From Triplophysa rosa (taxonomy: Eukaryota; Chordata; Actinopteri; Cypriniformes; Nemacheilidae), in NCBI RefSeq assembly GCF_024868665.1, contig NC_079902.1:16957154-17021153 (forward strand): 64,000 nucleotides of DNA, written 5' to 3'. The position numbers were made by a program, and so were the translations under genes. Positions 12,414 to 23,235 of this stretch are shown here, in pieces (positions within the stretch are counted from its first letter, which is position 1; every line of letters starts with the position of its first letter). The notes below the pieces were generated by a model. That model was not told the DNA's origin and made no database searches. It worked only from the letters and a program-made list of their open reading frames with translations.

Positions 12414-12947
12414 CGTCTCGGCAGTAGCGGTTTTAGGCACGGACGAAGCGGGCAGCCGCCCGGGGCGGCATTTTTTCATGACACATGGGGGGCGGCACGA
12501 GCAGTTAAAAAAAAGATCCTCTGCGCCGCCACTGCAAAGCGGTTTTCTATGGAGCGAACGGTCCATAGTGTGAGAACGGTCACATTTGTGAGAAAATCAA
12601 GCTGAGAGAATCTCATAAAAAGGTGAGACTTAAACACAGTACATATACAGTATATGTTACACATTTGCATTTTCTCTCGAATTGCATTATGTATTTGTAA
12701 AATGCTTTCTGTTTGTTTCAGAGTTTAGTTTCTTTTGCAAAAAAGGTTGCGTTTGTTTGCAAAACGCTGGATTTGTTTGTTAAGTTTAGGCACAATTGTT
12801 GCTCCATAGTTTTCTATTATCTATCATTTCACTGTGTGGGGAATTGGCAAATTGGCGCCCCTGCTTGCTGAGAAGGTGCCGTGCACAGAAGCTGTGTGAA
12901 ATGGCTAATAAAAATAGGTCATACAAAACGATTATGTGGTCACCATT

Positions 12948-13227
12948 AGAGTGTTTTCACGACGCGTCATCAATCAATACTGCTGACTCGTGAGTGAAGT
13001 TCAGAGTAGAAAATATTCTGCACGTGATGTTACAGCACATGGCTATAGCGATTCTGGGGTGTGATCGACTTGCATTAAAGAGCTTTATTTTCACAGTTAT
13101 TTCTAAAGAAGAATCATTTTTTCTCCAGCAAAATCTGCGATTTCCATTAGGTTCAATAGTAGTGCTTACTTTCAATGCCTCCAACATGGTCGACTTCCGG
13201 ATTGATGACGCGTCGTGAAAACACTCT
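12948..13227. mobile_element. Nested MITE with perfect 28-bp terminal inverted repeats
   Basis: The left end AGAGTGTTTTCACGACGCGT continues to 28 bp that match the right end exactly in inverted orientation (13200-13227). ATT flanks both sides (12945-12947 and 13228-13230), giving a 3-bp target duplication. It is 280 bp with no coding capacity. A 3-bp duplication recalls PIF/Harbinger, although that group prefers TWA, so the superfamily is left open. It lies wholly within the hAT element and is therefore younger than that copy or its progenitor. Confidence 0.8.
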
Positions 13228-13304
13228 ATTGGTTTAGTCTTGACTTCTGGTTGTGTTGGGGGATGGGAAATCTGTTGATTGTCGAGTGCCAAATAAACAC
13301 AGAG

Positions 13305-13389
13305 ATGGACAGAAAAAGGTCAAAGGCATCAGGTGCCCAATTTAGAAAAAAAAGAAAAGAAGAAGAGGAGAAACGAGCAAAAGATAAAG
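13305..13389 (+). pseudogene. hAT (ZMYM-like) transposase first exon remnant
   Basis: From the ATG at 13305 an open frame encodes 28 codons, beginning MDRKRSKASGAQFRKKRK and continuing with a Glu/Lys-rich stretch to AKDK. It ends at AAAG|GTATGT, a good splice donor. This basic KxSGAQFRKKRKEEE start is what I recognise as the N-terminus of ZMYM/zinc-finger-like hAT transposases common in fish genomes. No BED finger or catalytic region follows before the element ends at 14363, so this is a leftover exon and not a gene. The frame stops at 13397 if unspliced. Confidence 0.55.
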
Positions 13390-14371
13390 GTATGTAACTA
13401 TGTTCTCTCTGTATGATTATTACGGTATCCATGTCATGAATGAAGGGCTGGTGTTAATTGGTGGGTATAACTCTTAAGTTTGTTAGCCTTTTTGCTATGA
13501 TGCTTGCTATGCTTATACAACAATAATTCGGTTTTAACTCAACAAACACGAGATCTAATTTCACCATAATATTGTGCTTTGCAACAAAACTGTTACAAGT
13601 TCAGTTATTATTTATTTCCATCAGATGGGTTAACGTTAGGCCCTGTAATTAGCCAACGGACTTTTCAAATCTGTGTAATTATAATTTAAATCGGACTACT
13701 TCACAAATTGTATTTCAAAACCAACATCTCAGACGTTATGTCAAAACGTTATGGGGTTTCAAAGCAAAAAATGACTTTCTGTTACAGAACAGGGCATTGA
13801 TTTCATACATGTCCAGGACACTGTAGAGGACATCAGGACTTAAATCATGTTTATCAGGCATTTTGGGAGACACAACAAGTGAATATGGAAATAAATTATA
13901 CATCAGTATTCCTATGAAATATTATATATTATTATTAATAAAATGTTGCCAATTATTACACTTATTTTGTCATTAAATGTTGCTCCAAGAACACATTAAT
14001 AAATTAGATACAGTGTATACATACATTGCATTGAATGGGAGTATTAATTTATGGCCATTTTACCCACATATTCCATAAAGTAAAATGGTGTATCAATTCA
14101 ATGCATTATTTCTTTCATAACATAGTTGAGAATCATCTTTATACAAATTTTGGTTAAAAAAAATCCTGAAACCCAAAAAGTTATTGGTGATTGAAAAAAA
14201 TCCCATTGTTTTTGCCTATACATATAATTTCATGTAATTTTATTTTCACTTATGTTGTTATAATAAAATATAACTTTGTGCAGAATTTTGTGGTATTTTT
14301 TGGGGGGGGGGGCGCTCGAAGGGGGTCTCGCCCAGGGTGTAATTCAATGTAGAACCGCCACTGCGTCTCGG

Positions 14372-16370
14372 TGCATGTTCACAGGCTGCTTGCGACTCGA
14401 TTGTAATTCCTTTTGATCCAGATGACACAGCAATGAGGATTTCCACCACAAAGCCAAAATCATTCCACTACTAACCCTGAAGAAACATGGCTGGATGAAG
14501 AAAGTTGTGATTGAAATGTGTCTGATAGATTTGAGGAGCATTGCAATCTGACGTGAAAAAACAAGCTTGGAAAAAGATCCCGCAGATGAGAAGAATTGGA
14601 AAATCTCAGCGATCTTCACAGTTCCACCCAAAAAACAGCATGGTTTTATCAGATACAACTATATTCTAATCAGATGGGTAACGGAATGAATAAACACATC
14701 ACCGACATGAGTTACGCCCCTGCCTTCAAAACATTAGAATTCAGATCTGATGGTAAGCGCAATCAAATTCTCCACAAGTGTTAAAAAGTCGCAAGATTGC
14801 GGGTTATCTGACGCAGCTGGTGAACTTCAGAAAGAGCTCTTGCACTATGCAAAATGCTGTATTTTCTCTTGGATTAAAGACGTTTTATGTCTGTGTCAAT
14901 AGACAAGAGGGCTGTGCAACGGCACATTGTGCAATTGCGCTTTGGGCAAACCAGCCTTGAGTGCTGTCTTGTGACTCATTCTCTCTCACTTCATTTGATT
15001 ATTGTATTTGCTGTACCATCTAATAAAGCTAATAATAAGAATAATTTAAACAACTAAAATGTAGAAACCGTAAAAAAATGTCAAGAAGATGTAAAAATGT
15101 AGAAAACAAACTGTTAATAATACATTGTTATATTATTATTATTTATCTGTATTGTTAGTTTTTTTCTCCATTTTTTTGCTATATCACACCATACATGTGC
15201 GGTTTATTTGTCAACTACCTCCAATATGTTTCTACCTTATTATAGAGGGGATTAAAACCATCATATGATTGAACGGCAAGACAACGACCAAACTTTTATT
15301 TTTTTATAATTATTCCTTTAATTTTGTTCAAGTTACTTATCAATGTTGATTCTTGTTTTTATTGCAAAGAGACAACTTTTTTACCGCTTAGCAAGAGCAA
15401 CTTTTGAAAAACGGACACTTTGGAAAACATTACATCGCATTTAACTAAATATAGTAAAAAAAACACGTTTCCAAACAGCGATGCAATTAGACGGTGTCCA
15501 GGCCATATCACGGAACTCATGCTGACAGGATGTGAGACCAGATACAGGCTTATGGTCTAGAGACCGAATTGGTCAAGAAAGACGATATTACAAACCAGTG
15601 TTTATGTGTGTGTGCGTGCGGTAAATGTCAAGAGCATGATATGCTGTTCTTCGAACAGATGGATCTGACAGAGCTACTGAAGGTGTGAAACACACTGCCT
15701 CAGCCTCGTCAGCCTATTTACACACACACACGCGACGCACTTGCACACTAACACATTTAAATGTCGCACAGAAGCCAATTATCTGAGACATGGTGATAGT
15801 TACATCCTTAAACTGACAGAGCTGCGCTGAAGATTATTGGACAGACAATCTGTCAGTATGTCTGGATGTTGGCGTTTGGGCGCCTGTGCCAGGTGTATGG
15901 CTTATTTACAACACAGTCTTCATAGCCTCACAAAAGTGTTGAAATATCACTGTTTGATGACTTTGATGCTTTACGCACTGCGTTACATATATTACAATAT
16001 GTCTCTTTATGTACAGTATGCGCACACATATCTGCTGCTGAAGTGTGCGTGTACTGTATGTGTGTGTGTATTTCTGGTATGTAGTGGTCAGGGAAGAGGC
16101 AGAGCGTTGTTAAATATTAATCCTGAGGTTTGTTTTGAGGTCTGTGGTGGCAGATAGATGTCTCCAGTGTGTGTGTGAGTGGGTGTATGCACTGCTGTCG
16201 GCATACAAGAACTCTTTCTATTTGTGTGTTTGTGTGCATATCGTGTGTGTCTGTTTGCCTGTGTACCCACGGATCTTTTTTGCTGATGTATTGGTGATTT
16301 CCGAGAAGTAAGTGGCGCCAAGATGGATTTGGTTCAATATGATGAAGTAAACTGATAACGTCTAGGGGCA
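14372..16370. other. Unique sequence with minor CA/GT tracts, no gene recognised
   Basis: Contains a (CA)n tract at about 15719-15732 and GT-rich sequence at 16040-16250. The overlapping frames at 16088-16398 are translations of GT/CA repeats. Confidence 0.4.
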
Positions 16371-16395
16371 GGTGTGTGTGTGTGTGTGTGTGTGT
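16371..16395 (+). repeat. (GT)n microsatellite
   Basis: Uninterrupted GT tract of about 12 units. Confidence 0.85.
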
Positions 16396-16458
16396 CAAAT
16401 CTTAAACACACAGCTAATATTATTTATATTTTACCAATTATATATGCATGTTGAAAAC

Positions 16459-16560
16459 TTATAGTGGGGTCCAAATGTTTGAGACATTTTTTTCCCAATA
16501 CAAACATATACATAAGGTATAAGAAATAAGGACTGACATTAAACAAATATGGATATATTT
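16459..16560 (+). mobile_element. Tc1-type terminal fragment
   Basis: TATAGTGGGGTCCAAATGTT followed by TGAGACA resembles the GGGGTCCAAAAGTxTGAGACCAC terminus of Tc1-type MITEs, also seen inverted at 54840-54869. No partner terminus found. Confidence 0.4.
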
Positions 16561-16737
16561 AGGATTCTATTCCAGACAAAATTACATGATTTTTACTTAA
16601 ATGTTCAATTAGGGCCGATGGTATAAAAACAACAGAACAAAAAGGAATGGTACCTGTAGAAGTACCTTAAGTCATCAAAACATTTCCTCCCATGAATTTC
16701 AGTAAAATTCCTGCAAAGCTCTCTCTGGCACTGACAA

Positions 16738-16862
16738 CACTGAGGTCATACGTTTGATACCCTGAGAATGCACATACTGATAAAATGTATGGCTTGAAAG
16801 CACTGTAATCTGTTTAGGATAAAAGCATCTGCATATGCCAAATCATACATTTAAATATTTCA
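16738..16862 (+). repeat. tRNA-derived SINE, 5'-truncated
   Basis: Contains the order ACTGATAAAATGTAT, GCACTGTAATCTG, GGATAAAAGCATCTGC, the 3' part of a common fish tRNA-derived SINE. The tRNA head is reduced to a decayed B-box-like ACGTTTGATACCC. Confidence 0.6.
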
Positions 16863-17015
16863 GTATCTAGAAATATTTCTAGATCTTCATCTAAGTGCAT
16901 CTTCATTTGTTTGTAAAGTGCAGGATTGTGCATCCGTAAACTCACATGATGAGTCTGTGGAACAGAAGGGGCGTGCCCTGATGTTCCCTAAGCTGTAGGC
17001 TTAAAAGGAATGAGC

Positions 17016-17300
17016 TCATTTATCTCTTGGTAATGCTTGGCCATTTATAGATTTTAATGAAATCATAATTGCCAGATTAATACATGTTTCACTTTCAACA
17101 GGGACAAAAGTAATAGAGACGAAACATAAAATTATTTTACCCCCATATTCATCACTCCCATTGGTTTCTGTGGCGATAAAGTTTAAAATTAGACCCCCGT
17201 TAAGAGATGTCTGTGACGGATGGTGCGGCATGACAGTGCTAATTAAATTGAGTTATCTGTGCATTTTATTTCTGGCGTGAGAGAGATTGTTTTATTTTAA
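17016..17300. promoter_or_regulatory. Candidate conserved non-coding element
   Basis: Repeat-free, AT-rich stretch with several homeodomain-type cores (GATTAATAC, GCTAATTAAATTG, ATTTTAATGAAATCATAATT) and no coding signature. Suggested only by composition and motif density. Confidence 0.2.
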
Positions 17301-17499
17301 AAAATCGTTAATAAAGGAAAAGGCATTGAAACAGATCAAGTGTGTAACTAATATCTGCCTGACATTCATCATGTATCTGTGTGACTGTTGTGTGACAACT
17401 GCTGTGTGACATGACACAATCACAGTCAATCAGAAGATATTTAACGCACGGTTTTGTGAGGTAAGAATTCAAACCAATTAAAATTTCACGCTCAGCATT

Positions 17500-17645
17500 T
17501 GCATTACGTTTATGCATTTGACGGATGCTTTTATTCCAAGTGATTTACAGTACAGTGCTTTCAAGGTTTACATTTTTAATCAATATGCATGTTCCCTGAG
17601 AATCGAACCCATGGCCTTTCGAGTTATACAGGAATATGAGCAAAA
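17500..17645 (-). repeat. tRNA-derived SINE (minus)
   Basis: Reads in reverse as the same SINE family as 16738-16862: GACGGATGCTTTTATTCC, AGTGATTTACAGTACAGTGC, TTCCCTGAGAATCGAACCCA (complement of a tRNA B box GGTTCGATTCTC). Confidence 0.7.
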
Positions 17646-19930
17646 ATAGAAACCAAACAATTCGCAAAATGTTCTGTTGCAGTCGTAACCGGTTAGAAAA
17701 AAGTTTTTCAGTTTTAGCACCTAACAGCTTAAAGCCGTGTCACAGCCCTTATATATAATGAGTGGTGAAAACACAATGTCCTAGGTCAGATGGGAAATCA
17801 GTTTAACACAATTGTCTTACTTCAAAAGAGTCGATAAGGCACATCAATTGTACCTGAATCAATAATGTGATAAAAGTACTTATGTAGATATCAATATCTT
17901 AATAAAGGTATAGAGACAACTTTCAGGTTCATTATGAAACAACAATAAAATCTGTGCAGGGGTCAATTATAAAACACAATCATAATCCAGACATTAATGC
18001 CAAATGACCGCCATCATTTCATATTACCTGACAGACATTTATATATATTTTTTTGGAAAATCTTTTTCTACTTTATGCATGAATACTTTATGTACAGTTA
18101 TAGTGCCGTTATTTGTATAAACATTGACAAGCAATAAATTAAGATTAAATTATAGCCTTTTTATTTATGTCTTATACAGTATGATATAGTGCCAACACTA
18201 AAGTTAAGTAAGTCATATTCAAACGGATGGAGTATGTTTTGTCCCTGTCATGCAGAGAATCTGTGACTATTTCCTCCATTTTTAAACAGAGTTTCAGCAC
18301 TGTAATGTCCATCACGTTCAGACTGACGGAAAGAGAGTGAATGCAGTGACCTAATGTGATGTAAACAGGGGTAGGACGGAGAGCCTGCATACCCGTGACC
18401 CACATACAAACCTAAAAACTAACCCACACAAAAAGACCCTCAGCTGAATGAAAAATGGGCAGGTAAACAACAAAGGTGGGAGGGTTTGTCTGAGACCTCT
18501 GGTCAGCGAGTTTGTTTGCTAAAGAGAAATAGAAAAATAGAAAACAAAGGGCAGGAAAAGTGGTTGTTACTTCTTAAACCCATCTCCTTTGAATTACTAT
18601 AAAAGGTCTATTTTTGTTTGCATTAGGAATAAATATTTGCCATATAGAGAAGATATATGTTATATATGAAGATATATACTGTACGTACAATATGTTTCAC
18701 ATTGATTTAGCTGTGTCAACCCAATGGACCCCTACTGGTAGATAGTGTAACTACACCATCTGGTTGCAGAAAGTGACTGGTCATGTGTGAAATAGACAGA
18801 GAACACTAGCTTACTAACAAAAAAATTGTATATTAGGTAAAAGTCTAAAGCGTCCATAAAAAAAATAATTTTGTGTGAACTGAACCTCTAAGCTCTTCTT
18901 CAGTCTACATTAGAAAACTCTGTTCAAATGCACTCATTTAACTGCTTATATAGCTGCAACTTCTAAAACACTTAATTGAAAGCAATCTGAGCGAAATGCA
19001 GTTTCTCTTGATGCTGGAAGTGGGTAATATTCCACCTCGGTCGACAATAATGTATAAAACGGTTTATGCACTAGTGTTTTCTCTGGATTAATTCCACATT
19101 AGCAGACCTGGGTACCTGCTTTTATATAGTCAATAAACAAAAGCTATCATCATACCATCTGTGCTTTGTGACTCAAATAAAATCATGTGACAGTCATTGG
19201 GATACATCTCACGTGTGGTGTGGTTAAATTGCTCGTGTACACAACTTAATAGATGGGTTACACTACATTACACTACTGTTTTTCTGTAACCTTGACAAAG
19301 GTCAGATTGGATGTGATCTCATTTTTAATTCTTTAAAAATATAATTCTTTAATTCCACAATGCAGTTTATTCTGGTGAAGAAGTGACAGGAGCCACTGTT
19401 GCTATTTGTCATAGTTTCAGACCACCATGTAAAAATAATACATATTTAAATATTGATGTGGTTCATTCTGTGAATACACAAGAAGGAAGGTAAATTGTGT
19501 GTAGACTCTGTAATCATAATTTCTGTCTATCCAAAAGATCCAAACATCTCTTTAATATCACTATATTTTCACCTACACAACATAGATTGAATTATAAAGT
19601 CTACTAATTTTAGAAAAAAATTTAGCAATGTAGCTCAGATCTGCAAAGTCGGTAATATCTCATCAAATTGATCCAAAATTAGATTTAAATTTAGCTGTAC
19701 ACAATTTACATTTTTTATTTACAATTTTAGCTCAGTGCATTTAAACCACAGTCTCATTTGTAAATTTAGAGACAATGGTGAAACACAGCTTAAAACTAAA
19801 TCTCCAAAGCAATGAATCTAAAAAGAACATTATTTACTGACATAACCAAGAAAAAACTATACAACTGTAAATCATTCTACTCTGCTAAATTATACTAACC
19901 TGACAAATCTAATACATTTATTTCAAGCAT
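17646..19930. other. Unique sequence, no gene recognised
   Basis: AT-rich with no recognisable exon or repeat family. The 77-codon minus frame at 18172-18405 has no recognisable domain. Confidence 0.4.
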
Positions 19931-20138
19931 TTAAAGTGGCCATAACTCAGACACTTTCTGCATATATCATGTTAATCTTGAGTACTTACAGAATAGTATC
20001 GTACCCTTCAAATATCCATAGAGTCACACACATTTATAAAAGACAGATACAGCTATACGATTATTTCCGAAAACATATGACGCGTTCGGGGGGAGGGCGG
20101 TACACGTGCGCACCCATTGCCAACAAAACACAGATATA

Positions 20139-20167
20139 CACTCACCTAAAGGATTATTAGGAACACC
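20139..20167 (+). repeat. Tc1 left terminal inverted repeat
   Basis: Begins CACTCACCTAAAGGATTATT and matches the right terminus without mismatch in inverted orientation. Confidence 0.95.
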
Positions 20168-20286
20168 TGTTCAATTTCTCATTAATGCAATTATCTAATC
20201 AACCAATCACATGGCAGTTGCTTCAATGCATTTAGGGGTGTGGTCCTGGTCAAGACAATCTCCTGAACTCCAAACTGAATGTCAGA

Positions 20287-21327
20287 ATGGGAAAGAAAGG
20301 TGATTTAAGCAATTTTGAGCGTGGCATGGTTGTTGGTGCCAGACGGGCCGGTCTGAGTATTTCACAATCTGCTCAGTTACTGGGATTTTCACGCACAACC
20401 ATTTCTAGGGTTTACAAAGAATGGTGTGAAAAGGGAAAAACATCCAGTATGCGGCAGTCCTGTGGGCGAAAATGCCTTGTTGATGCTAGAGGTCAGAGGA
20501 GAATGGGCCGACTGATTCAAGCTGATAGAAGAGCAACTTTGACTGAAATAACCACTCGTTACAACCGAGGTATGCAGCAAAGCATTTGTGAAGCCACAAC
20601 ACGCACAACCTTGAGGCAGATGGGCTACAACAGCAGAAGACCCCACCGGGTACCACTCATCTCCACTACAAATAGGAAAAAGAGGCTACAATTTGCACGA
20701 GCTCACCAAAATTGGACAGTTGAAGACTGGAAAAATGTTGCCTGGTCTGATGAGTCTCGATTTCTGTTGAGACATTCAAATGGTAGAGTCAGAATTTGGC
20801 GTAAACAGAATGAGAACATGGATCCATCATGCCTTGTTACCACTGTGCAGGCTGGTGGTGGTGGTGTAATGGTGTGGGGGATGTTTTCTTGGCACACTTT
20901 AGGCCCCTTAGTGCCAATTGGGCATCGTTTAAATGCCACGGCCTACCTGAGCATTGTTTCTGACCATGTCCATCCCTTTATGACCACCATGTACCCATCC
21001 TCTAATGGCTACTTCCAGCAGGATAATGCACCATGTCACAAAGCTCGAATCATTTCAAATTGGTTTCTTGAACATGACAATGAGTTCACTGTACTAGAAT
21101 GGCCCCCACAGTCACCAGATCTCAACCCGATAGAACATCTTTGGGATGTGGTGGAACGGGAGCTTCGTGCCCTGGATGTGCATCCCACAAATCTCCATCA
21201 ACTGCAAGATGCTATCCTATCAATATGGGCCAACATTTCTAAAGAATGCTTTCAGCACCTTGTTGAATCAATGCCACGTAGAATTAAGGCAGTTCTGAAG
21301 GCGAAAGGGGGTCAAACACCGTATTAG
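20287..21327 (+). CDS. Tc1/mariner transposase, DD36E, 346 aa, intact
   Basis: Cut-and-paste DNA transposase acting in the nucleus on the element's own terminal repeats at TA targets. The N-terminal half carries two helix-turn-helix DNA-binding units: the first about residues 8-46 (LSISQSAQLLGFSRTTISRV region), the second about 70-125. A basic NRKKR near 129-133 could act in nuclear import. The glycine-rich AGGGGVMVWG lies at about 189-198. The catalytic triad is visible: D155 in WSDESRF, D246 in QQDNAPCH and E283 in SPDLNPIEHLW. Thirty-six residues separate D246 and E283, so it is DD36E and not the usual DD34E. The length suits the Incomer-type family. The start is the first ATG after the leader, with A at -3 and G at +4. 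There are no stops or frameshifts, and all catalytic residues are present, so it may be functional. It is unrelated to any host gene here. Confidence 0.93.
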   Translation: MGKKGDLSNFERGMVVGARRAGLSISQSAQLLGFSRTTISRVYKEWCEKGKTSSMRQSCGRKCLVDARGQRRMGRLIQADRRATLTEITTRYNRGMQQSICEATTRTTLRQMGYNSRRPHRVPLISTTNRKKRLQFARAHQNWTVEDWKNVAWSDESRFLLRHSNGRVRIWRKQNENMDPSCLVTTVQAGGGGVMVWGMFSWHTLGPLVPIGHRLNATAYLSIVSDHVHPFMTTMYPSSNGYFQQDNAPCHKARIISNWFLEHDNEFTVLEWPPQSPDLNPIEHLWDVVERELRALDVHPTNLHQLQDAILSIWANISKECFQHLVESMPRRIKAVLKAKGGQTPY

Positions 21328-21330
21328 TAT

Positions 21331-21359
21331 GGTGTTCCTAATAATCCTTTAGGTGAGTG
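21331..21359 (-). repeat. Tc1 right terminal inverted repeat
   Basis: GGTGTTCCTAATAATCCTTT... ending GGTGAGTG, the exact inverted match of the left terminus, followed by the duplicated TA. Confidence 0.95.
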
Positions 21360-21379
21360 TATGTCTCAGTTTCGCTTAC

Positions 21380-21516
21380 CGTGTGCTCTTCATGGCCAGC
21401 ATCTTTTAGTGCTGGGACCGTTCCATCTATCAGTTTCAAACAATCTCCAAATCCAACGTTATATCCACCGTTTATATAACATCCATCACTAAAATGCCGT
21501 GAACAAACAAACAGAC
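21380..21516 (-). pseudogene. THAP half-domain exon remnant (Kolobok-like copy A)
   Basis: On the minus strand the segment reads open through VCSRHFSDGCYINGGYNV, then GFGDCLKL and TVPALKDAG. This is the C-terminal half of a THAP zinc finger: the C-x2-H pair (CSRH), the GxYxxGF turn and a VPAL-type motif. It ends at CACACG|GTAAGC, a plausible splice donor, and starts near a GAG acceptor. A 2-bp difference in a GTTT tract near its 5' end distinguishes it from the other copies. The upstream half with the first cysteine pair is absent, so it cannot make a full THAP domain alone. Confidence 0.5.
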
Positions 21517-21817
21517 CTCAACTTCTCTCACTATTGCAAGTGTAAGAGCTGTAGCTGCAGGCCCACAGAGCAGCCAATCTTGATGGTAAGCGGGTCTTCC
21601 TATCGCTCGTCGGTTGACGCGTGGGCAGCTATTTCTTTCGCCTTGCCATGGGCGTGCTTTTGTTACGTAACGGTTTTTCATGTTCGAAAAAAAACCTATA
21701 CGAACCTTGGGGGAGCGATCGAGCACAGAAATACTACGTTAAACATCCAACTAATTTGTCTAACTAACATTGTCAAGAAGTCAGAATGCATGAAACACCG
21801 TTGCACATCCCCTTTAA

Positions 21818-22959
21818 TGTATCAACCAAGCAATATTTGTAAACGTTGGCAGCCTGATAAAAATGTGCGCCTTTATTTCAGCCAGCCTATCAGATTAGAG
21901 CTTACTAGATCAAGAAAGTGCTTTTGTATGTATTATGTATCAGACAATGAATGAACAAACCTGAGTGATCGGTGAGCATGGTCTTGGACCAGAAGCTCTC
22001 TACACGCGTATTGCTGCGATTTTGCTCCATACACCACTGCACAGTCAGTACACCAGAGCTCCTAAAGATACTCAGACTCAGCTAAATAATTCATTATTCA
22101 AGTCTCCTTCTAGTCTCTCTCCCTCTCTTTCTCTCTCTCTCTCCGGAACGGTCTGACCCTGACCCGTGTGGTGCTCTGGGCCCGAGACTAACAGTAAACC
22201 TAATTAGCGGTGATATTATCCAGAGTTTGGTCATTACACCCACTCAATAACTCCCCCCCTCGGGTCTATATGATGTATGAAGTGGGGTATTCTGTTTAAA
22301 CACCCGACCAAAGCCCAGCAGCCGACACATAAGACAAAAGCCTGTAGAGGATTCACATATAATGCACATGTAGGAATTGGGGGCAGCTTAATGTGATTTT
22401 GATAAAACTGTCACTCCTTTATAGATTTTTATTGGAATTCTGTGTCGATTTTAAAAATAAAGACCCCAGGAAGACATTAAGGTACACACTTTGTGTGTAT
22501 ATAAAAGACGACAGAGAATGCTGAGATAATCGACTGTTTTTATGTTCTTTGTGCAATCTGCTGCCCATAAGCACAACTCAATATCCTAAACGCAATAGCC
22601 AGAGTCCTGTAATATATTACGTTTCTAATCCCATAAGCGTGCATATGTGTGGGCATATGTGTGGGCCTGTGTGTGCAGAGGACACCTCTGAACAGATCTG
22701 GAACTTCACCGTCTCCCTCACTTTCTTTTTCATCCATCCCATGCAGCGTGCAGATCTCACCTCGATTCATGACACACAAAACTCTCTGAATCAGGCCACA
22801 ATAGCAGCACCATGGAGAGGCAGAAAAAAGGAACAGTTTTTCCCTGAAATAGTTGCCTTTTACGCTTTAAGTGCCAAAGGATGAGGGGCTTTTCTGAAGG
22901 TAACTCGAAGCAATAAAACACTATAGCGCCCTGTGCGTCTCTCGAGGCTTCTCCAGCTC
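21818..22959. other. Unique sequence with CT microsatellite, no gene recognised
   Basis: Contains a CT-rich tract at about 22107-22143. A 111-codon open frame (22549-22884, +) overlaps a minus-strand frame and has no recognisable domain. Confidence 0.4.
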
Positions 22960-23235
22960 TCGGCTCGCGTTCACTTTAGCTCCATTCTAATAAATTAAGG
23001 AATCATCGGGGTTACAGGAGGCAGATCGCGGTGCGCGCTGGATTTGATTACGCCGTTATTTCCCCCTGCCGTTATTGCTTGGCGTTCACCCGGGGATGAA
23101 GTGTTGGATTTGGCGCCGATAAAGGCAGAGAGGTCCGCGATCGAGGAGGCTGGTACGACAAGAGGTGAACGGTTCACCGTTAATAAAAGAGAAAAGCGCA
23201 ATCTCAGTGGCGGCAAAGATGAGTGAACTTTTGAT
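22960..23235. promoter_or_regulatory. Candidate conserved non-coding element, CpG-bearing
   Basis: Repeat-free and richer in CpG than its surroundings, with dense transcription-factor-like cores (TAATAAATTAAGGAATC, GGATTTGATTACGCCG, TTTGGCGCC). It lacks microsatellites and stop-free frames of note, and the transition to AT-rich flanks is sharp. The look is that of a developmental enhancer or CpG-island fragment. This is inference from composition; conservation was not tested. Confidence 0.3.

Larger units (their letters stand above)
12422..14363 (+). mobile_element. hAT element, internally deleted, 8-bp target duplication CGTCTCGG
   Basis: Termini CAGTAGCGGTTTTAGGC and ...GTAGAACCGCCACTG form a short inverted repeat. 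They are flanked by an exact 8-bp duplication CGTCTCGG (12414-12421 and 14364-14371), the hAT signature. The element retains what looks like the transposase start exon (13305-13389) followed by a splice donor. The catalytic body is missing, so it is non-autonomous. It also contains a nested 280-bp MITE (12948-13227). Poly-G and GC-rich subterminal stretches flank both ends. The hAT call is firm; the exact subfamily is not. Confidence 0.9.
20139..21359 (+). mobile_element. Complete Tc1/mariner transposon, DD36E (Incomer-like)
   Basis: A 1221-bp element bounded by perfect terminal inverted repeats of at least 29 bp (CACTCACCTAAAGGATTATT... and its complement), flanked by the TA duplication at 20137-20138 and 21360-21361. 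It contains one uninterrupted transposase gene with a 148-bp leader and 32-bp trailer. The DD36E spacing, about 1.2-kb length and 346-residue transposase match the Incomer family of Tc1/mariner elements as I recall its description. Identical ends and an intact gene indicate recent insertion. Confidence 0.95.
19931..21817 (-). mobile_element. Kolobok-like TTAA element, copy A, interrupted by a Tc1 transposon
   Basis: TTAA flanks both ends (19931-19934 and 21814-21817) around termini AGTGGCC... and ...GGATGTGC-type sequence, related to copies at 30185-30722 and 37421-39220. Without the Tc1 insertion it is about 660 bp. On the minus strand it retains a THAP half-domain exon (21380-21516). TTAA target preference plus a THAP domain are features of the Kolobok superfamily; piggyBac also uses TTAA but lacks THAP. 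It cannot encode a complete transposase. The Tc1 element entered at a TA; the other copies show the uninterrupted sequence there. Confidence 0.65.

Noticed and set aside
16088..16398. Overlapping minus-strand frames rich in His/Thr
   Set aside because: Translations of GT/CA repeats.
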